From Sphingomonadales bacterium (GTDB lineage: Bacteria; Pseudomonadota; Alphaproteobacteria; Sphingomonadales; Govanellaceae): a stretch of 64,000 bases of DNA. The DNA lies in the NCBI GenBank assembly GCA_019455285.1, contig JACFMS010000010.1:1-64000 (forward strand). The letters run 5' to 3'. The position numbers were made by a program, and so were the translations under genes. How positions within the stretch are numbered: position 1 is the stretch's first letter; each line of letters opens with the position of its first letter. Positions 10,779 through 19,487 of this stretch are shown here, in pieces. Under the pieces are notes generated by a model. The model worked only from the letters and a program-made list of their open reading frames with translations. It ran no database searches and was not told the origin of the DNA.

Positions 10779-10933
10779 GATTATCTATCCTGACTGTCGC
10801 GCTAAGGCAACCGAGAACCCGTACCATAGCGTGAAGGCAGGGGATTCCAATGGATTACCGCGTGACTTGGGCGGCCCCCTTCCGGTATCGTCGCAAGGGG
10901 AATTAAAAAGGCCAGGGGAGCGGAGCAAGAAAC

Positions 10934-12073
10934 GTGGCGGCGGGCGATGAACGGCCTTCCTTCGAGCTGGTCATGGATGGCGATGGCGCGACCGTGCGGC
11001 TGGCCGGCGCCTGGACGGTGGAAACCGCCGGCCCCTTGTTCCAGGAGCTGCAACTACTCCGACTGCCGGTCCGCGGCCGCCTGATCCTTGATGGCGCCGC
11101 CTTAAGCGCGGTGGACACCGCCGGCGCGTGGCTGATCTACCGCCTCGGCCGGGAGGCGCGCAAAAACAATCTGGCTGTCGACCTTGCCGCCATGCGCGGC
11201 CCCCACCGCGCGCTCATTGACGAAGTGGCGGCCAACGACGCCCCCTGCCCAGTCAAGCCGCCCCAAAAACTGGGCGCGATCGAACTTCTTGAAGACCTGG
11301 GACAAGGGACGGTGGATCTTTGGCGGGAAGGCTTGAAGTTCATCAACTTCGTCGGCCTCGTCGTCGTCACCATCGGCCGCACCATCATGAAACCCCAACG
11401 ACTGCGCTTGACCTCGGTGGTCTATCACATGGAGCAAGTGGGCGTGCGCGCCATGCCGATCGTCGGTCTGATGGCGTTTCTCCTCGGCATCGTCATCGCC
11501 CAGCAGGGCGAATTTCAATTGCGCCGCTTCGGCGCGGAAGTGTTCGTCGTCGATCTGGTGGCGATCTCCATTTTGCGCGAAATCGCCATTTTGATTACCG
11601 CCATCATGCTGGCCGGCCGCTCGGGCAGCGCCTTTACGGCGCAGATCGGCTCCATGGTGCTAAACGAGGAGATTGACGCCATGCGCACGCTGGGCATCGA
11701 TCCCATCGAAACGTTGGTGCTGCCGCGCCTCCTCGCCATCGTGCTGATGACGCCGCTTCTGACCTTTTATTCCGACATCATCGGCATTTTCGGCGGCGGG
11801 CTTTTTTCCTGGCTGGCGCTCGATATGACGCCGGCGGCCTTCATTGATCGCCTGAACGCGGCGATCACCACCGACAGCTTTTTGGTCGGCATCATCAAGG
11901 CGCCGTTCTTCGCCGCCGTGATTGCGCTGTCCGGCTGTTTCGAGGGCTTGAAGGTTTCCGGCGGTGCGGAAAGCGTCGGCAAGCAGACCACCCGTTCGGT
12001 GGTGGAATCGATTTTCCTGGTGATCGTGCTCGACGCCGCGTTCGCGGTGTTCTTCTCGGCCATCGACATGTGA
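10934..12073 (+). CDS. mlaE: MlaE-family ABC transporter permease with N-terminal STAS domain
   Basis: A 379-residue protein. Residues 1 to about 100 form a STAS-like domain (RLILDGAALSAVDTAGAWLIYRL), which in E. coli is a separate protein, MlaB. The rest is an MlaE permease with about five membrane helices and the family motifs GLMAFLLGIVIAQQG, NEEIDAMRTLGIDPIE and SGCFEGLKVSGGAESVG. It forms the membrane part of an outer-membrane lipid asymmetry or phospholipid transporter. The start is GTG after GGAGCGGAGC. It begins a plus-strand operon with mlaF, mlaD and a lipoprotein gene. Confidence 0.93.
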   Translation: MAAGDERPSFELVMDGDGATVRLAGAWTVETAGPLFQELQLLRLPVRGRLILDGAALSAVDTAGAWLIYRLGREARKNNLAVDLAAMRGPHRALIDEVAANDAPCPVKPPQKLGAIELLEDLGQGTVDLWREGLKFINFVGLVVVTIGRTIMKPQRLRLTSVVYHMEQVGVRAMPIVGLMAFLLGIVIAQQGEFQLRRFGAEVFVVDLVAISILREIAILITAIMLAGRSGSAFTAQIGSMVLNEEIDAMRTLGIDPIETLVLPRLLAIVLMTPLLTFYSDIIGIFGGGLFSWLALDMTPAAFIDRLNAAITTDSFLVGIIKAPFFAAVIALSGCFEGLKVSGGAESVGKQTTRSVVESIFLVIVLDAAFAVFFSAIDM

Positions 12074-12083
12074 GGCGATGGCG

Positions 12084-12875
12084 ATGCCCGGCAACCCCGT
12101 CATCAAAGTACGCGGCTTGAAAACGGCGTTTGGACCGCAAGTGGTGCATGACAACCTCGACATCGACGTCTATCAGGGCGAGATCATTGGCGTGGTCGGC
12201 GGCTCGGGCACCGGCAAGTCGGTGCTGTTGCGCTCCATCATCGGTTTGTTGCATCCCGTGGCGGGCTCGATCGAAGTTCTGGGCAAGAATATCATCGGCA
12301 TGTCGCAGTATGAACTTCTAGAGCTGGCGGTGCGCTGGGGCGTCCTCTTTCAGCACGGCGCGCTCTTTACCTCGCTCACCGTGGCGCAGAACATCGAAGC
12401 GCCGTTGCGCGAGCATACCAAGATGCCGCAACAGCTGATGGACGAGATTGCGTCCTATAAGCTCAGTATGGTGGGACTGCCGCCGGATGCCGGGGCGAAG
12501 TACCCCGCCGAATTGTCGGGCGGCATGATCAAGCGCGCTGCTCTGGCGCGCTCCTTGGCGCTTGATCCGGACATTCTTTTTCTCGATGAGCCCACCTCGG
12601 GGCTCGACCCTATCGGCGCCGCCGCCTTCGACGGCCTCATTCGCCGCCTGCGCGACGCCTTGGGGCTGACCGTCTTTCTCGTCACCCACGATCTCGACAC
12701 GCTGCACGCGGTATGCGACCGCATTGCCGTCCTGGCCGAGAAACGTGTTATCGTCATTGGCGCCATGGATGATATGTTGGCGTGCGAGCATCCGTGGGTC
12801 AGGGAATACTTCCACGGACCGCGCTCACGCGCCGCGGGGCTGCACAAGGCCGCCGGCGACGGGCCACAAGGGTAG
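12084..12875 (+). CDS. mlaF: MlaF-type ABC transporter ATPase
   Basis: A 263-residue ATPase that powers the MlaE permease. Walker A is GGSGTGKS near residue 39, the signature is LSGGMIKRAALARS, Walker B is ILFLDEPTSGLDP, and the switch histidine is in VTHD. The AMR-T type signature with MIKR is typical of MlaF/Ttg2A. The second in-frame ATG (12084) is chosen because GAGG, overlapping the mlaE stop, is eight bases upstream; the first ATG (12078) is only two bases from it. Confidence 0.93.
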   Translation: MPGNPVIKVRGLKTAFGPQVVHDNLDIDVYQGEIIGVVGGSGTGKSVLLRSIIGLLHPVAGSIEVLGKNIIGMSQYELLELAVRWGVLFQHGALFTSLTVAQNIEAPLREHTKMPQQLMDEIASYKLSMVGLPPDAGAKYPAELSGGMIKRAALARSLALDPDILFLDEPTSGLDPIGAAAFDGLIRRLRDALGLTVFLVTHDLDTLHAVCDRIAVLAEKRVIVIGAMDDMLACEHPWVREYFHGPRSRAAGLHKAAGDGPQG

Positions 12876-12885
12876 GATAACGGGC

Positions 12886-13830
12886 ATGGAGACACGGGCC
12901 AGCTACGTGATGATCGGCAGCATCGTGCTAAGCCTTCTCGTCGCGACATTCGCCTTCGTCATCTGGATCGTCAAGCTGGACATCGACCGTGAATTCGTCG
13001 CCTACGACGTGGTTTTTGACAGCGCGGTCACCGGCCTGACGCTCGGCGCGCCGGTGCGTTATCAGGGCGTCGAGGTGGGACAGGTCAAGCGCATCTCGCT
13101 CGATCCGAAAAAGCCGGGTTGGGTGCGGGTGCGGATCGAGGTTGATGAGTTGACGCCGATCCGGCAGGACTCCTCCGCCTCGCTGGAGTTCCAGGGCTTG
13201 ACCGGCGTTTCCTTCGTCCAACTCAGCGGCGGCTCGGCGGATGCGCCGCCCTTGGAGGTCAAGCCCGGCGAGGAACGGCCGGTGATTATGGGCCGTCCCT
13301 CGTCCCTCGAAACCATTTTCACCGACGTGCCGGGACTGATCGCCGAGGTCTCAGTGACGCTCAATGATGTCCGCAAGCTATTGAGCCCAGAAAACCGCGA
13401 GCTGGTCACCGGCATCCTGAAGAACGTCCATACGGTCAGCGGCGGCGTTGCCGACCGCACCGAGCGCATCAAGACGACGATTGATGATCTGGATGCGGCC
13501 ATTGTCGAAGTTCGCGCCGCCGCCAAGGAGTACGGCAAGGTGGCGCGCACTCTCGACAATGCCGTCGCGACCGACGTCAAGCCGACGCTGGAGCGCTTTA
13601 ATCGCACCGCACAGTCGCTGGAGCGCATGGCCAACAACCTCGACGCCATGGTCGCCGACAGCAAAGGTCCGATCACGTCGTTTACCGCCAACACCCTGCC
13701 CGAGGCGGCCGAGTTCGTGGCCGAGGCGCGGCGGCTGTCGGCCTCCTTGGCGCGCATTTCCGAACGCCTGGAGCGCAATCCCAGCGAATTCATGTTCCCG
13801 CCCCAAGCACAGGAGTACAAGGCAAAATGA
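12886..13830 (+). CDS. mlaD: MlaD/MCE-family lipid-binding periplasmic protein
   Basis: A 314-residue protein with one N-terminal membrane anchor (residues about 8-28) and an MCE domain: VTGLTLGAPVRYQGVEVGQVKRI and SLEFQGLTGVSFVQLSGG. MCE proteins form hexamers that carry phospholipids across the periplasm. The C-terminal half is longer than in E. coli MlaD and looks like an extended helical tail (RTLDNAVATDVKPTLERFNRTAQS), as in the longer MCE proteins that may span more of the periplasm. Starts 10 bp after mlaF and overlaps the next gene by 4 bp. Confidence 0.92.
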   Translation: METRASYVMIGSIVLSLLVATFAFVIWIVKLDIDREFVAYDVVFDSAVTGLTLGAPVRYQGVEVGQVKRISLDPKKPGWVRVRIEVDELTPIRQDSSASLEFQGLTGVSFVQLSGGSADAPPLEVKPGEERPVIMGRPSSLETIFTDVPGLIAEVSVTLNDVRKLLSPENRELVTGILKNVHTVSGGVADRTERIKTTIDDLDAAIVEVRAAAKEYGKVARTLDNAVATDVKPTLERFNRTAQSLERMANNLDAMVADSKGPITSFTANTLPEAAEFVAEARRLSASLARISERLERNPSEFMFPPQAQEYKAK

Positions 13831-14438
13831 TCCGGCATCGTATTCTCCTAGCGCTGGCGATGACCCTGCCGCTCGCTGGTTGCGGCTCGATCTTGAAATT
13901 GCCCGGCGGCGAACCGGCGGCGCATTACATGCTGCGGCCAGCGCCAGCGCGCGAGGTCGAGGCGCCCTTGCCGGTGGTGATCATGATCGCCGAGCCCGAC
14001 GCCTCGGCGGCGCTCGACAGCAATCGGGTGGCGTTGAAGCCATCTGACCTGGAATTGCAATATTACGCCGGCGCGCGTTGGGTCGACCGCGCGACGCGGA
14101 TGCTGCAAAATCATCTCATCGCGGCGCTATCCGGCACAGTGAAGGATGTCGGCACCGAAGCGATGACGCTGGCCGCCGATTATCGCGTGCAGACCAACCT
14201 GGCGGCGTTTGAAGCGGTATATGACGGCAATAAAATCCCCACCGTACGCGTTGTCCTCGAGGCTAAGCTGTTCTCGCGCACGCCGCTGGCGCTGCGCGAG
14301 CGCCGCACCTTTCGCGCCGAGGTCGCCGCGGCGAGCGACAAACAGGCCGCCATCATCAACGCCTTCGATCGCGCCACGGCGGAGGTCACCAATGAGTTCG
14401 TCGATTGGGTGCTGGCGGGGGTGAAAGAGCGTCGGTAA
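13827..14438 (+). CDS. ABC-type transport auxiliary lipoprotein (PqiC/YmbA-like)
   Basis: A 203-residue lipoprotein. A signal peptide ends in the lipobox LAGC (Cys about residue 19). The following YMLRP...IMIAEP stretch and the central LQYYAGARWVDRATRMLQNHL segment are characteristic of the auxiliary lipoprotein family paired with MCE transporters, as PqiC is with PqiAB. It should sit in the outer membrane and dock the MCE protein. It starts on an ATGA overlap with mlaD, which supports joint function. Confidence 0.88.
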   Translation: MIRHRILLALAMTLPLAGCGSILKLPGGEPAAHYMLRPAPAREVEAPLPVVIMIAEPDASAALDSNRVALKPSDLELQYYAGARWVDRATRMLQNHLIAALSGTVKDVGTEAMTLAADYRVQTNLAAFEAVYDGNKIPTVRVVLEAKLFSRTPLALRERRTFRAEVAAASDKQAAIINAFDRATAEVTNEFVDWVLAGVKERR

Positions 14439-14598
14439 GAGGTATGCCCTAAATTTGTCGCCAGATTTTACAGAATAATATCGTAGAAGTTTTGTAAATG
14501 CCGTTATCTAACTGATATATATAGATATTTATTTTCTGGCATCGGATTTGCTTGCGTGCGGCAAGTAGTAATACTCGTGATTCACTGGGGGAATTGTA

Positions 14599-15321
14599 AT
14601 GCGATCGGTTCTTAAAATTATCGCGGCGGCATGGTTGTCCACTGCGTCTTTTTCCGCGACCAACGCCGCGCCGGTGACCATCGGCAGCAACGAGTGGTAT
14701 CAGGTTCGCGACATGACTGGCGTTACCTGGATCGACATGTTCAATGCCTGCCCTCTGGCATCGTCCTATCAATGCTCAGGCACCGTCAACGGTCATGACC
14801 TGACCGGCTGGACTTGGGCCAGCGGAACGGAAGTGGCAGCGATGTTCGCCACCGTCGATCCGGCTTCCGTCACCAATATTGACCCATGGTTCTCGTCATG
14901 GGGCGACAAGCTGGCGCTGACCGGCATGGCGATGACCTATCACAACCCAACCTATCTCGATGTCTGGAGCGGCTGGACCCATGACGCTCCCGCCTGGGAC
15001 AGCGGCCAAGTTTACGCCTGGATCAACGCTGGCTTTACCAATCAAGACGGTCACGACTATACGCAGTACTTTTATTTGCCTTGGTCCGTGACCGATCCGA
15101 ACATCGGCGCCTGGCTGTGGCGGGAAACGACCGAGAATTCGCCCCTACCCTGCGGCGCTCTGGCGCCTTGCCCGGCGGAAGACATTCCGGCCGACGACCC
15201 GATTGACTGCGGCGCGGCCTTCCCCTGCGCGCCGACTGAAACGCCAGCCCCCGCCGGCTGGGCGCTGTTCGGTTTGGGCCTGGCTGGATTGCGTCTGATC
15301 AGGACCAGAAAACGCTCGTAA
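14599..15321 (+). CDS. Secreted protein with PEP-CTERM-like sorting tail
   Basis: A 240-residue protein with an N-terminal signal peptide (MRSVLKIIAAAWLSTASFSA) and no domain I recognise. The body is rich in Trp, Asp and Thr. The C-terminus has the three parts of an exosortase signal: a Pro-containing motif (TPAPAGW), a hydrophobic helix (ALFGLGLAGLRLI) and a basic cluster (RTRKRS). Two cysteine repeats (CGALAPCPAEDIP and CGAAFPCAPTETP) precede it. The 160-bp upstream region is very A+T-rich for this window and probably holds the promoter; GGGGGA precedes the ATG. No exosortase gene is seen here. Confidence 0.75.
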   Translation: MRSVLKIIAAAWLSTASFSATNAAPVTIGSNEWYQVRDMTGVTWIDMFNACPLASSYQCSGTVNGHDLTGWTWASGTEVAAMFATVDPASVTNIDPWFSSWGDKLALTGMAMTYHNPTYLDVWSGWTHDAPAWDSGQVYAWINAGFTNQDGHDYTQYFYLPWSVTDPNIGAWLWRETTENSPLPCGALAPCPAEDIPADDPIDCGAAFPCAPTETPAPAGWALFGLGLAGLRLIRTRKRS

Positions 15322-15368
15322 CATGACAGCGATTGGCGCCAGCAAGCATTTAGGCCTGCTGGCGCTGA

Positions 15369-15848
15369 TCATTTGAGTTGTAACGCCCTCTCCGTCAGCC
15401 GCGCCAACAGGCGGTCGAAGGCGACGCGATCTTCCGCCGCAAGACTCTCCACCAACGCCGCCTCCATGCGCCGGGCCAGCGGCACCACCTGATCATAGAC
15501 CCCCCAGCCCTTGGCCGATAAGGTCAACATTGAGCGCCGGCGATCCTCGTCGGCGAATTGGCGCTCCAGGTAGCCTGCCTCCTTTCGCCGCGCCACCGCG
15601 CGGCTGACCGCCACCTTGTCCATGGCGGTGCGCACCGCCGCCTCGCCCGCCGAGAGGCCGGGATGCTGGGCAAGGATCGCCATCACCCGCCAACCGGGAA
15701 TGGTGAGCCCGAATCGCTCGGCATAAATCCGCGAGATCGCCTCGCTCACCGTGTTCGACAGTATCGACAGGCGGTAGGGCAAAAAGGCGTTAAGATCAAG
15801 GATATCCCTGGTCTTCTCCCGAGCTTTTGCAGCCACGCCGGCCTCCAT
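15369..15848 (-). CDS. MarR-family transcriptional regulator
   Basis: A 159-residue winged-helix regulator. The DNA-binding region is GWRVMAILAQHPGLSAGEAA...DKVAVSRAVARRKEAGYLERQ...DRRRSMLTLSAKG, the full MarR pattern, between flanking dimerisation helices. The ATG at 15848 with AAGGGG upstream is preferred over a TTG at 15866. It is divergent from the hpd operon, and a perfect inverted repeat lies between them, so it probably controls itself and tyrosine catabolism, perhaps sensing an aromatic intermediate. Confidence 0.9.
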   Translation of the reverse strand: MEAGVAAKAREKTRDILDLNAFLPYRLSILSNTVSEAISRIYAERFGLTIPGWRVMAILAQHPGLSAGEAAVRTAMDKVAVSRAVARRKEAGYLERQFADEDRRRSMLTLSAKGWGVYDQVVPLARRMEAALVESLAAEDRVAFDRLLARLTERALQLK

Positions 15849-15866
15849 CGAAAAAACCCCTTGCAA

Positions 15867-15886
15867 TTAGTTTCTCATGAAACTAA
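15867..15886. promoter_or_regulatory. MarR operator candidate (8-4-8 inverted repeat)
   Basis: TTAGTTTC-TCAT-GAAACTAA is a perfect 8-bp inverted repeat with a 4-bp spacer, 18 bp upstream of the marR start codon. A further half-site GAAACTA occurs at 15900, and TATAAA at 15905-15910 may be a -10 element for the hpd side. Size and position fit a MarR operator. Confidence 0.65.
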
Positions 15887-15975
15887 AGTAATTACAAATG
15901 AAACTATAAACTGCCGCCCGGCAGGAACGCCAGCACAGCGTGATCTTCAATTCGCGGATTTTAAGAGGAACTGCA

Positions 15976-17055
15976 ATGGCCGATCTTTTCGATAATCCCA
16001 TGGGCACCGATGGTTTCGAATTCGTCGAGTTCGCGGGGCCCAACCCCGCCGATCTCGATAAAGTTTTTCGCACCTTGGGCTTTGCCCCCGTCGCCCACCA
16101 CCGTTCCAAGGACGTCACCCTCTATCGCCAGGGTGACATCAATTTCATCCTCAACAACGAACCGAAAAGCCCGGCCTATTATTTCGCCGAGGAGCATGGG
16201 CCGTCGGCCTGCGGTCTGGCGTTCCGGGTGCGCGATTCGCACAAAGCCTATCGCCGCGCCATCGAGCTTGGCGCGCAGCCCATCGATATTCCCACCGGGC
16301 CGATGGAATTGAAGCTGCCGGCGATCAAGGGCATCGGCGGCGCGCCCCTTTATCTCATCGATCGCTATCAGGATGGCTCCAGCATCTACGACATCGACTT
16401 TGCATTTTATCTCGATGTCGAACGCCATCCCGAAGGCTGCGGCCTGACCGAAATCGATCACCTGACCCACAACGTCTATCGCGGTCGCATGGCTTATTGG
16501 GGGCAATTCTACGAAAAGCTCTTTAATTTCCGGGAAATCCGTTACTTCGACATCAAGGGCGAATATACCGGCTTGACGTCGCGCGCCATGACCGCGCCCG
16601 ACGGCAAGATCCGTATTCCCTTGAACGAGGAAGCCTCCAGGGGCACCGGCCAGATCGAGGAATTCCTGATGCGCTATAATGGCGAGGGCATTCAGCATGT
16701 GGCGCTCTCCACCAGGGATATTTTCAAGACCTGGGACGCCTTGAAGAAAAACGGCACGCCGTTCATGACGCCGCCGCCCGACACCTATTATGAAATGCTG
16801 GAAGAACGCTTGTCCGGGCATGGCGAACCAGTGGCGGAGCTGCAAAAACGCGGCATTCTCCTTGATGGCTCGACGAAGAACGGTCAGAAGAAATTATTGC
16901 TGCAAATCTTTACCGAGTGCATGATTGGTCCGATGTTCATCGAGATCATCGAGCGCAAGGCCGACGAAGGTTTCGGCGAAGGCAATTTCCGCGCTCTTTT
17001 TGAATCCATGGAGCGCGACCAAGTCCGCCGTGGCGTCGTACAGCCGACCGAATAA
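15976..17055 (+). CDS. hpd: 4-hydroxyphenylpyruvate dioxygenase
   Basis: A 359-residue non-haem iron enzyme that converts 4-hydroxyphenylpyruvate to homogentisate. The two-domain vicinal-oxygen-chelate fold is visible, with iron ligands in [21 protein letters not shown] and MFIEIIERK. The C-terminal segment [17 protein letters not shown] lines the active site. Length is within the family range. AGAGGAA precedes the ATG at 15976. It is the first gene of the tyrosine catabolic operon, followed by hmgA after 34 bp. Confidence 0.95.
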   Translation: MADLFDNPMGTDGFEFVEFAGPNPADLDKVFRTLGFAPVAHHRSKDVTLYRQGDINFILNNEPKSPAYYFAEEHGPSACGLAFRVRDSHKAYRRAIELGAQPIDIPTGPMELKLPAIKGIGGAPLYLIDRYQDGSSIYDIDFAFYLDVERHPEGCGLTEIDHLTHNVYRGRMAYWGQFYEKLFNFREIRYFDIKGEYTGLTSRAMTAPDGKIRIPLNEEASRGTGQIEEFLMRYNGEGIQHVALSTRDIFKTWDALKKNGTPFMTPPPDTYYEMLEERLSGHGEPVAELQKRGILLDGSTKNGQKKLLLQIFTECMIGPMFIEIIERKADEGFGEGNFRALFESMERDQVRRGVVQPTE

Positions 17056-17089
17056 TCATCGCCCCCCTGATAGAGAGGAGTAATCTCTC

Positions 17090-18214
17090 ATGAAAAACTG
17101 GATTTCATTCCCCAAAGTCGAAGGCACGGCCAGCCGGCAGGCGCACGTCGATCTGCCCGCCGGCACTTATGAACGGGAAATGGGCAAGGAAGGATTCTTC
17201 GGTCCTGCCGCCCATCTTTATCATAAGCACCCGCCCACCGCTTGGACTTCGTTCGAAGGACCATTGCAGCCCCGCGCCTTCGACACCACCAAGTGGAATC
17301 ACACCGGTGATCGGCCATGGGACGCTAAAATCTTGCTATCAAACGCCCACTGCAAGGTCGCCTTCTGGCAGGCGCGCAAAGCGATGGATCGGCTGGTGCG
17401 CAACAGCGACGGCGATCACTTGCTGTTCGTGCACAATGGCGCCGGCGATTTTTATTGCGACTTCGGCCGTCTCACTTACCGCGACGGCGATTACATCATG
17501 ATCCCGCGCGGCACGATGTGGCGTATCGAGCCGAAAGAGACCACCGATTTGTTGTTGATCGAAGCCAGCAACGGCAGCTACAAGCTGCCCGACAAGGGAT
17601 TAGTAGGACCGCACGCCATCTTTGATCCGGCGATCCTCGATACGCCGCGCATGGATGACAAGTTCCGCGCCCAGCAGACGGAAACGCCATGGACGGTAGA
17701 AATCAAACGGCTCGATAAGATTTCTACCATCACCTTTCCGTTCAATCCCCTGGACGCGGTGGGCTGGAAGGGCGACTTGACGGTAGTGCGCGTCAACTGG
17801 CGCGACATCCGCCCCTTGATGAGCCACCGCTATCATCTGCCGCCCTCGGCGCACAGCACGTTTGTCGCCGACGGTTTCGTGGTCTGTACCTTCGTGCCGC
17901 GGCCCATCGAATCCGATCCCGGCGCGCTTAAAGTGCCGTTCTATCACAACAACGACGACTACGATGAATTCATCTTCTATCACCGAGGCGAGTTCTTCAG
18001 CCGCGACAACATCAAGCCCGGCATGACCACCTATCACCCCTGGGGCTTCACCCACGGGCCGCACCCCAAGGCGTTCAAGGCCGGCGAGAAATTCGCCCGC
18101 AAGGAGACCGACGAGGTGGCGGTGATGATTGACACCCGCTTTGCCTTGGAGGTGGCCAAGGACGCCGAGGGCATCGAATTGAAAGACTACGTGAACTCGT
18201 GGAAGTCGGCGTAA
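17090..18214 (+). CDS. hmgA: Homogentisate 1,2-dioxygenase
   Basis: A 374-residue cupin-fold ring-cleavage dioxygenase expected to convert homogentisate to maleylacetoacetate. The C-terminal half has FYHNNDDYDEFIFYHRGEFF and the GMTTYHPWGFTHGPHPKAF segment that hold the iron-binding His/Glu residues. It is shorter than the roughly 430-residue HmgA of Pseudomonas, lacking much of the N-terminal region, but such short forms are found in other bacteria. Position directly after hpd supports the call. AGAGAGGAG precedes the ATG. Confidence 0.9.
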   Translation: MKNWISFPKVEGTASRQAHVDLPAGTYEREMGKEGFFGPAAHLYHKHPPTAWTSFEGPLQPRAFDTTKWNHTGDRPWDAKILLSNAHCKVAFWQARKAMDRLVRNSDGDHLLFVHNGAGDFYCDFGRLTYRDGDYIMIPRGTMWRIEPKETTDLLLIEASNGSYKLPDKGLVGPHAIFDPAILDTPRMDDKFRAQQTETPWTVEIKRLDKISTITFPFNPLDAVGWKGDLTVVRVNWRDIRPLMSHRYHLPPSAHSTFVADGFVVCTFVPRPIESDPGALKVPFYHNNDDYDEFIFYHRGEFFSRDNIKPGMTTYHPWGFTHGPHPKAFKAGEKFARKETDEVAVMIDTRFALEVAKDAEGIELKDYVNSWKSA

Positions 18215-18226
18215 CGTTCTGGATCA

Positions 18227-18323
18227 CCCCCTCACCCTACCCTCTCCCCCATGATTGGGGGAGAGGGATACGAAGGGTTGGCCCGCGGTAACGCGGGCCT
18301 TAGCCCGAAGTTGGGTGAGGGGG
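18227..18323. repeat. Cruciform-type intergenic repeat with two inner hairpins
   Basis: An outer 11-bp inverted repeat (CCCCCTCACCC at 18227-18237 and GGGTGAGGGGG at 18313-18323) encloses two perfect stems: CCCTCTCCCCC/GGGGGAGAGGG (18240-18267) and GGCCCGCG/CGCGGGCC (18280-18299). This is the build of a REP/BIME-like element. It fills most of the gap between hmgA and the FAH gene, in the middle of the operon. Confidence 0.8.
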
Positions 18324-18367
18324 AATTTCGAATATAATTAGACCAGTAACAAAAGGCATGAGAGAAC

Positions 18368-19357
18368 ATGAAACTTGCTTCCTTAAAAGACGGTCGTGAC
18401 GGGCGTCTGGTCATCGTGTCGCGGGATTTAAGCCGGGCGTCGGCGGCGTCCGACATCGCGCCGACCTTGCAGGCAGCGCTTGATGAATGGCACGCCATTG
18501 CGCCCAAGCTGCGCCAGGCGGCCGCTGATTTGGAAGCTGGCAAGCGGCAAAGTTTTGCCTTCGATCCTGCGGCCTGTGCCTCGCCCTTGCCCCGCGCCTT
18601 CCAATGGGCCGACGGCTCGGCCTATGTCAATCACGTGGAACTGGTGCGAAAAGCGCGCGGCGCGGAAATGCCGGCGAGCTTCTGGACCGATCCCTTGATG
18701 TACCAGGGCGGTTCCGACGCCTTCTTGGGCCCCCGCGACGACATCCTAATGGCTGATGAGGCCTGGGGCATCGACTTGGAGGCCGAGGTCGCCGTCATCA
18801 CCGACGACGTGCCCATGGGCGTCACGCCGACCGCCGCGGCGGGCCACATCAAGCTCGTGATGCTGGTCAATGACGTCTCGTTGCGCAATCTCATCCCGGC
18901 GGAGCTGGCCAAGGGCTTCGGCTTTTTCCAATCAAAGCCATCAAGCGCCTTCTCGCCGGTGGCGGTGACGCCGAATGAACTGGGCGATGCCTGGGCGGAT
19001 GGCAAAGTGCATTTGCCCCTGATCGCCGACATCAATGGTCAGCGCCTGGGCGCGCCCAATGCCGGCGTCGACATGACCTTCAACTTCCCCACCCTCATCG
19101 CCCACGCCGCCAAGACCCGGCCTTTAGGCGCCGGCTGTATTATTGGTTCCGGCACGGTTTCCAACGTCGACCGCAGCGCCGGCTCGTGCTGCCTGGCCGA
19201 GGTGCGCATGCTGGAGACCATCGAAAAGGGCAAGCCCGCCACTCCGTTCCTGAAGTTCGGCGACCGGGTGACCATCGACATGCAGGATAAAACCGGCCGC
19301 TCGATCTTTGGCAGGATCGACCAGACGGTGCGTCCATATTTCCCTGACGTAGAGTAA
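18368..19357 (+). CDS. Fumarylacetoacetate hydrolase family protein
   Basis: A 329-residue FAH-fold enzyme that probably cleaves fumarylacetoacetate to fumarate and acetoacetate, the last step of tyrosine breakdown. The metal site is in IDLEAEVAVI and LVNDVSLRN, followed by FQSKPSSAFSPVAVTP with the catalytic Lys region, and GSGTVSN near the C-terminus. An N-terminal domain of about 100 residues precedes the catalytic domain. It is the third gene of the operon. No maleylacetoacetate isomerase is present in the window, so that step must be supplied elsewhere. Confidence 0.88.
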   Translation: MKLASLKDGRDGRLVIVSRDLSRASAASDIAPTLQAALDEWHAIAPKLRQAAADLEAGKRQSFAFDPAACASPLPRAFQWADGSAYVNHVELVRKARGAEMPASFWTDPLMYQGGSDAFLGPRDDILMADEAWGIDLEAEVAVITDDVPMGVTPTAAAGHIKLVMLVNDVSLRNLIPAELAKGFGFFQSKPSSAFSPVAVTPNELGDAWADGKVHLPLIADINGQRLGAPNAGVDMTFNFPTLIAHAAKTRPLGAGCIIGSGTVSNVDRSAGSCCLAEVRMLETIEKGKPATPFLKFGDRVTIDMQDKTGRSIFGRIDQTVRPYFPDVE

Positions 19358-19487
19358 AATCTGCCGGAAATTCGACTTTCCTCACTCATTTCTTGCTTTT
19401 TTGTCAAATAATCGCAAAGGCTCGTGCGATTGTGGCCCGTAGACGTTAGCATGGGCAAAAATTGGATGGTCGATGGAGTCTTTTGTG

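Noticed and set aside
16010-16845. Long minus-strand frame (294 codons) opposite hpd
   Set aside because: It is the antisense shadow of a highly conserved dioxygenase gene, with no ribosome site and no family resemblance.
18215-18330. CRISPR-like repeats near the homogentisate genes
   Set aside because: The repeats are inverted stems of a single palindromic element, not direct repeats with unique spacers.
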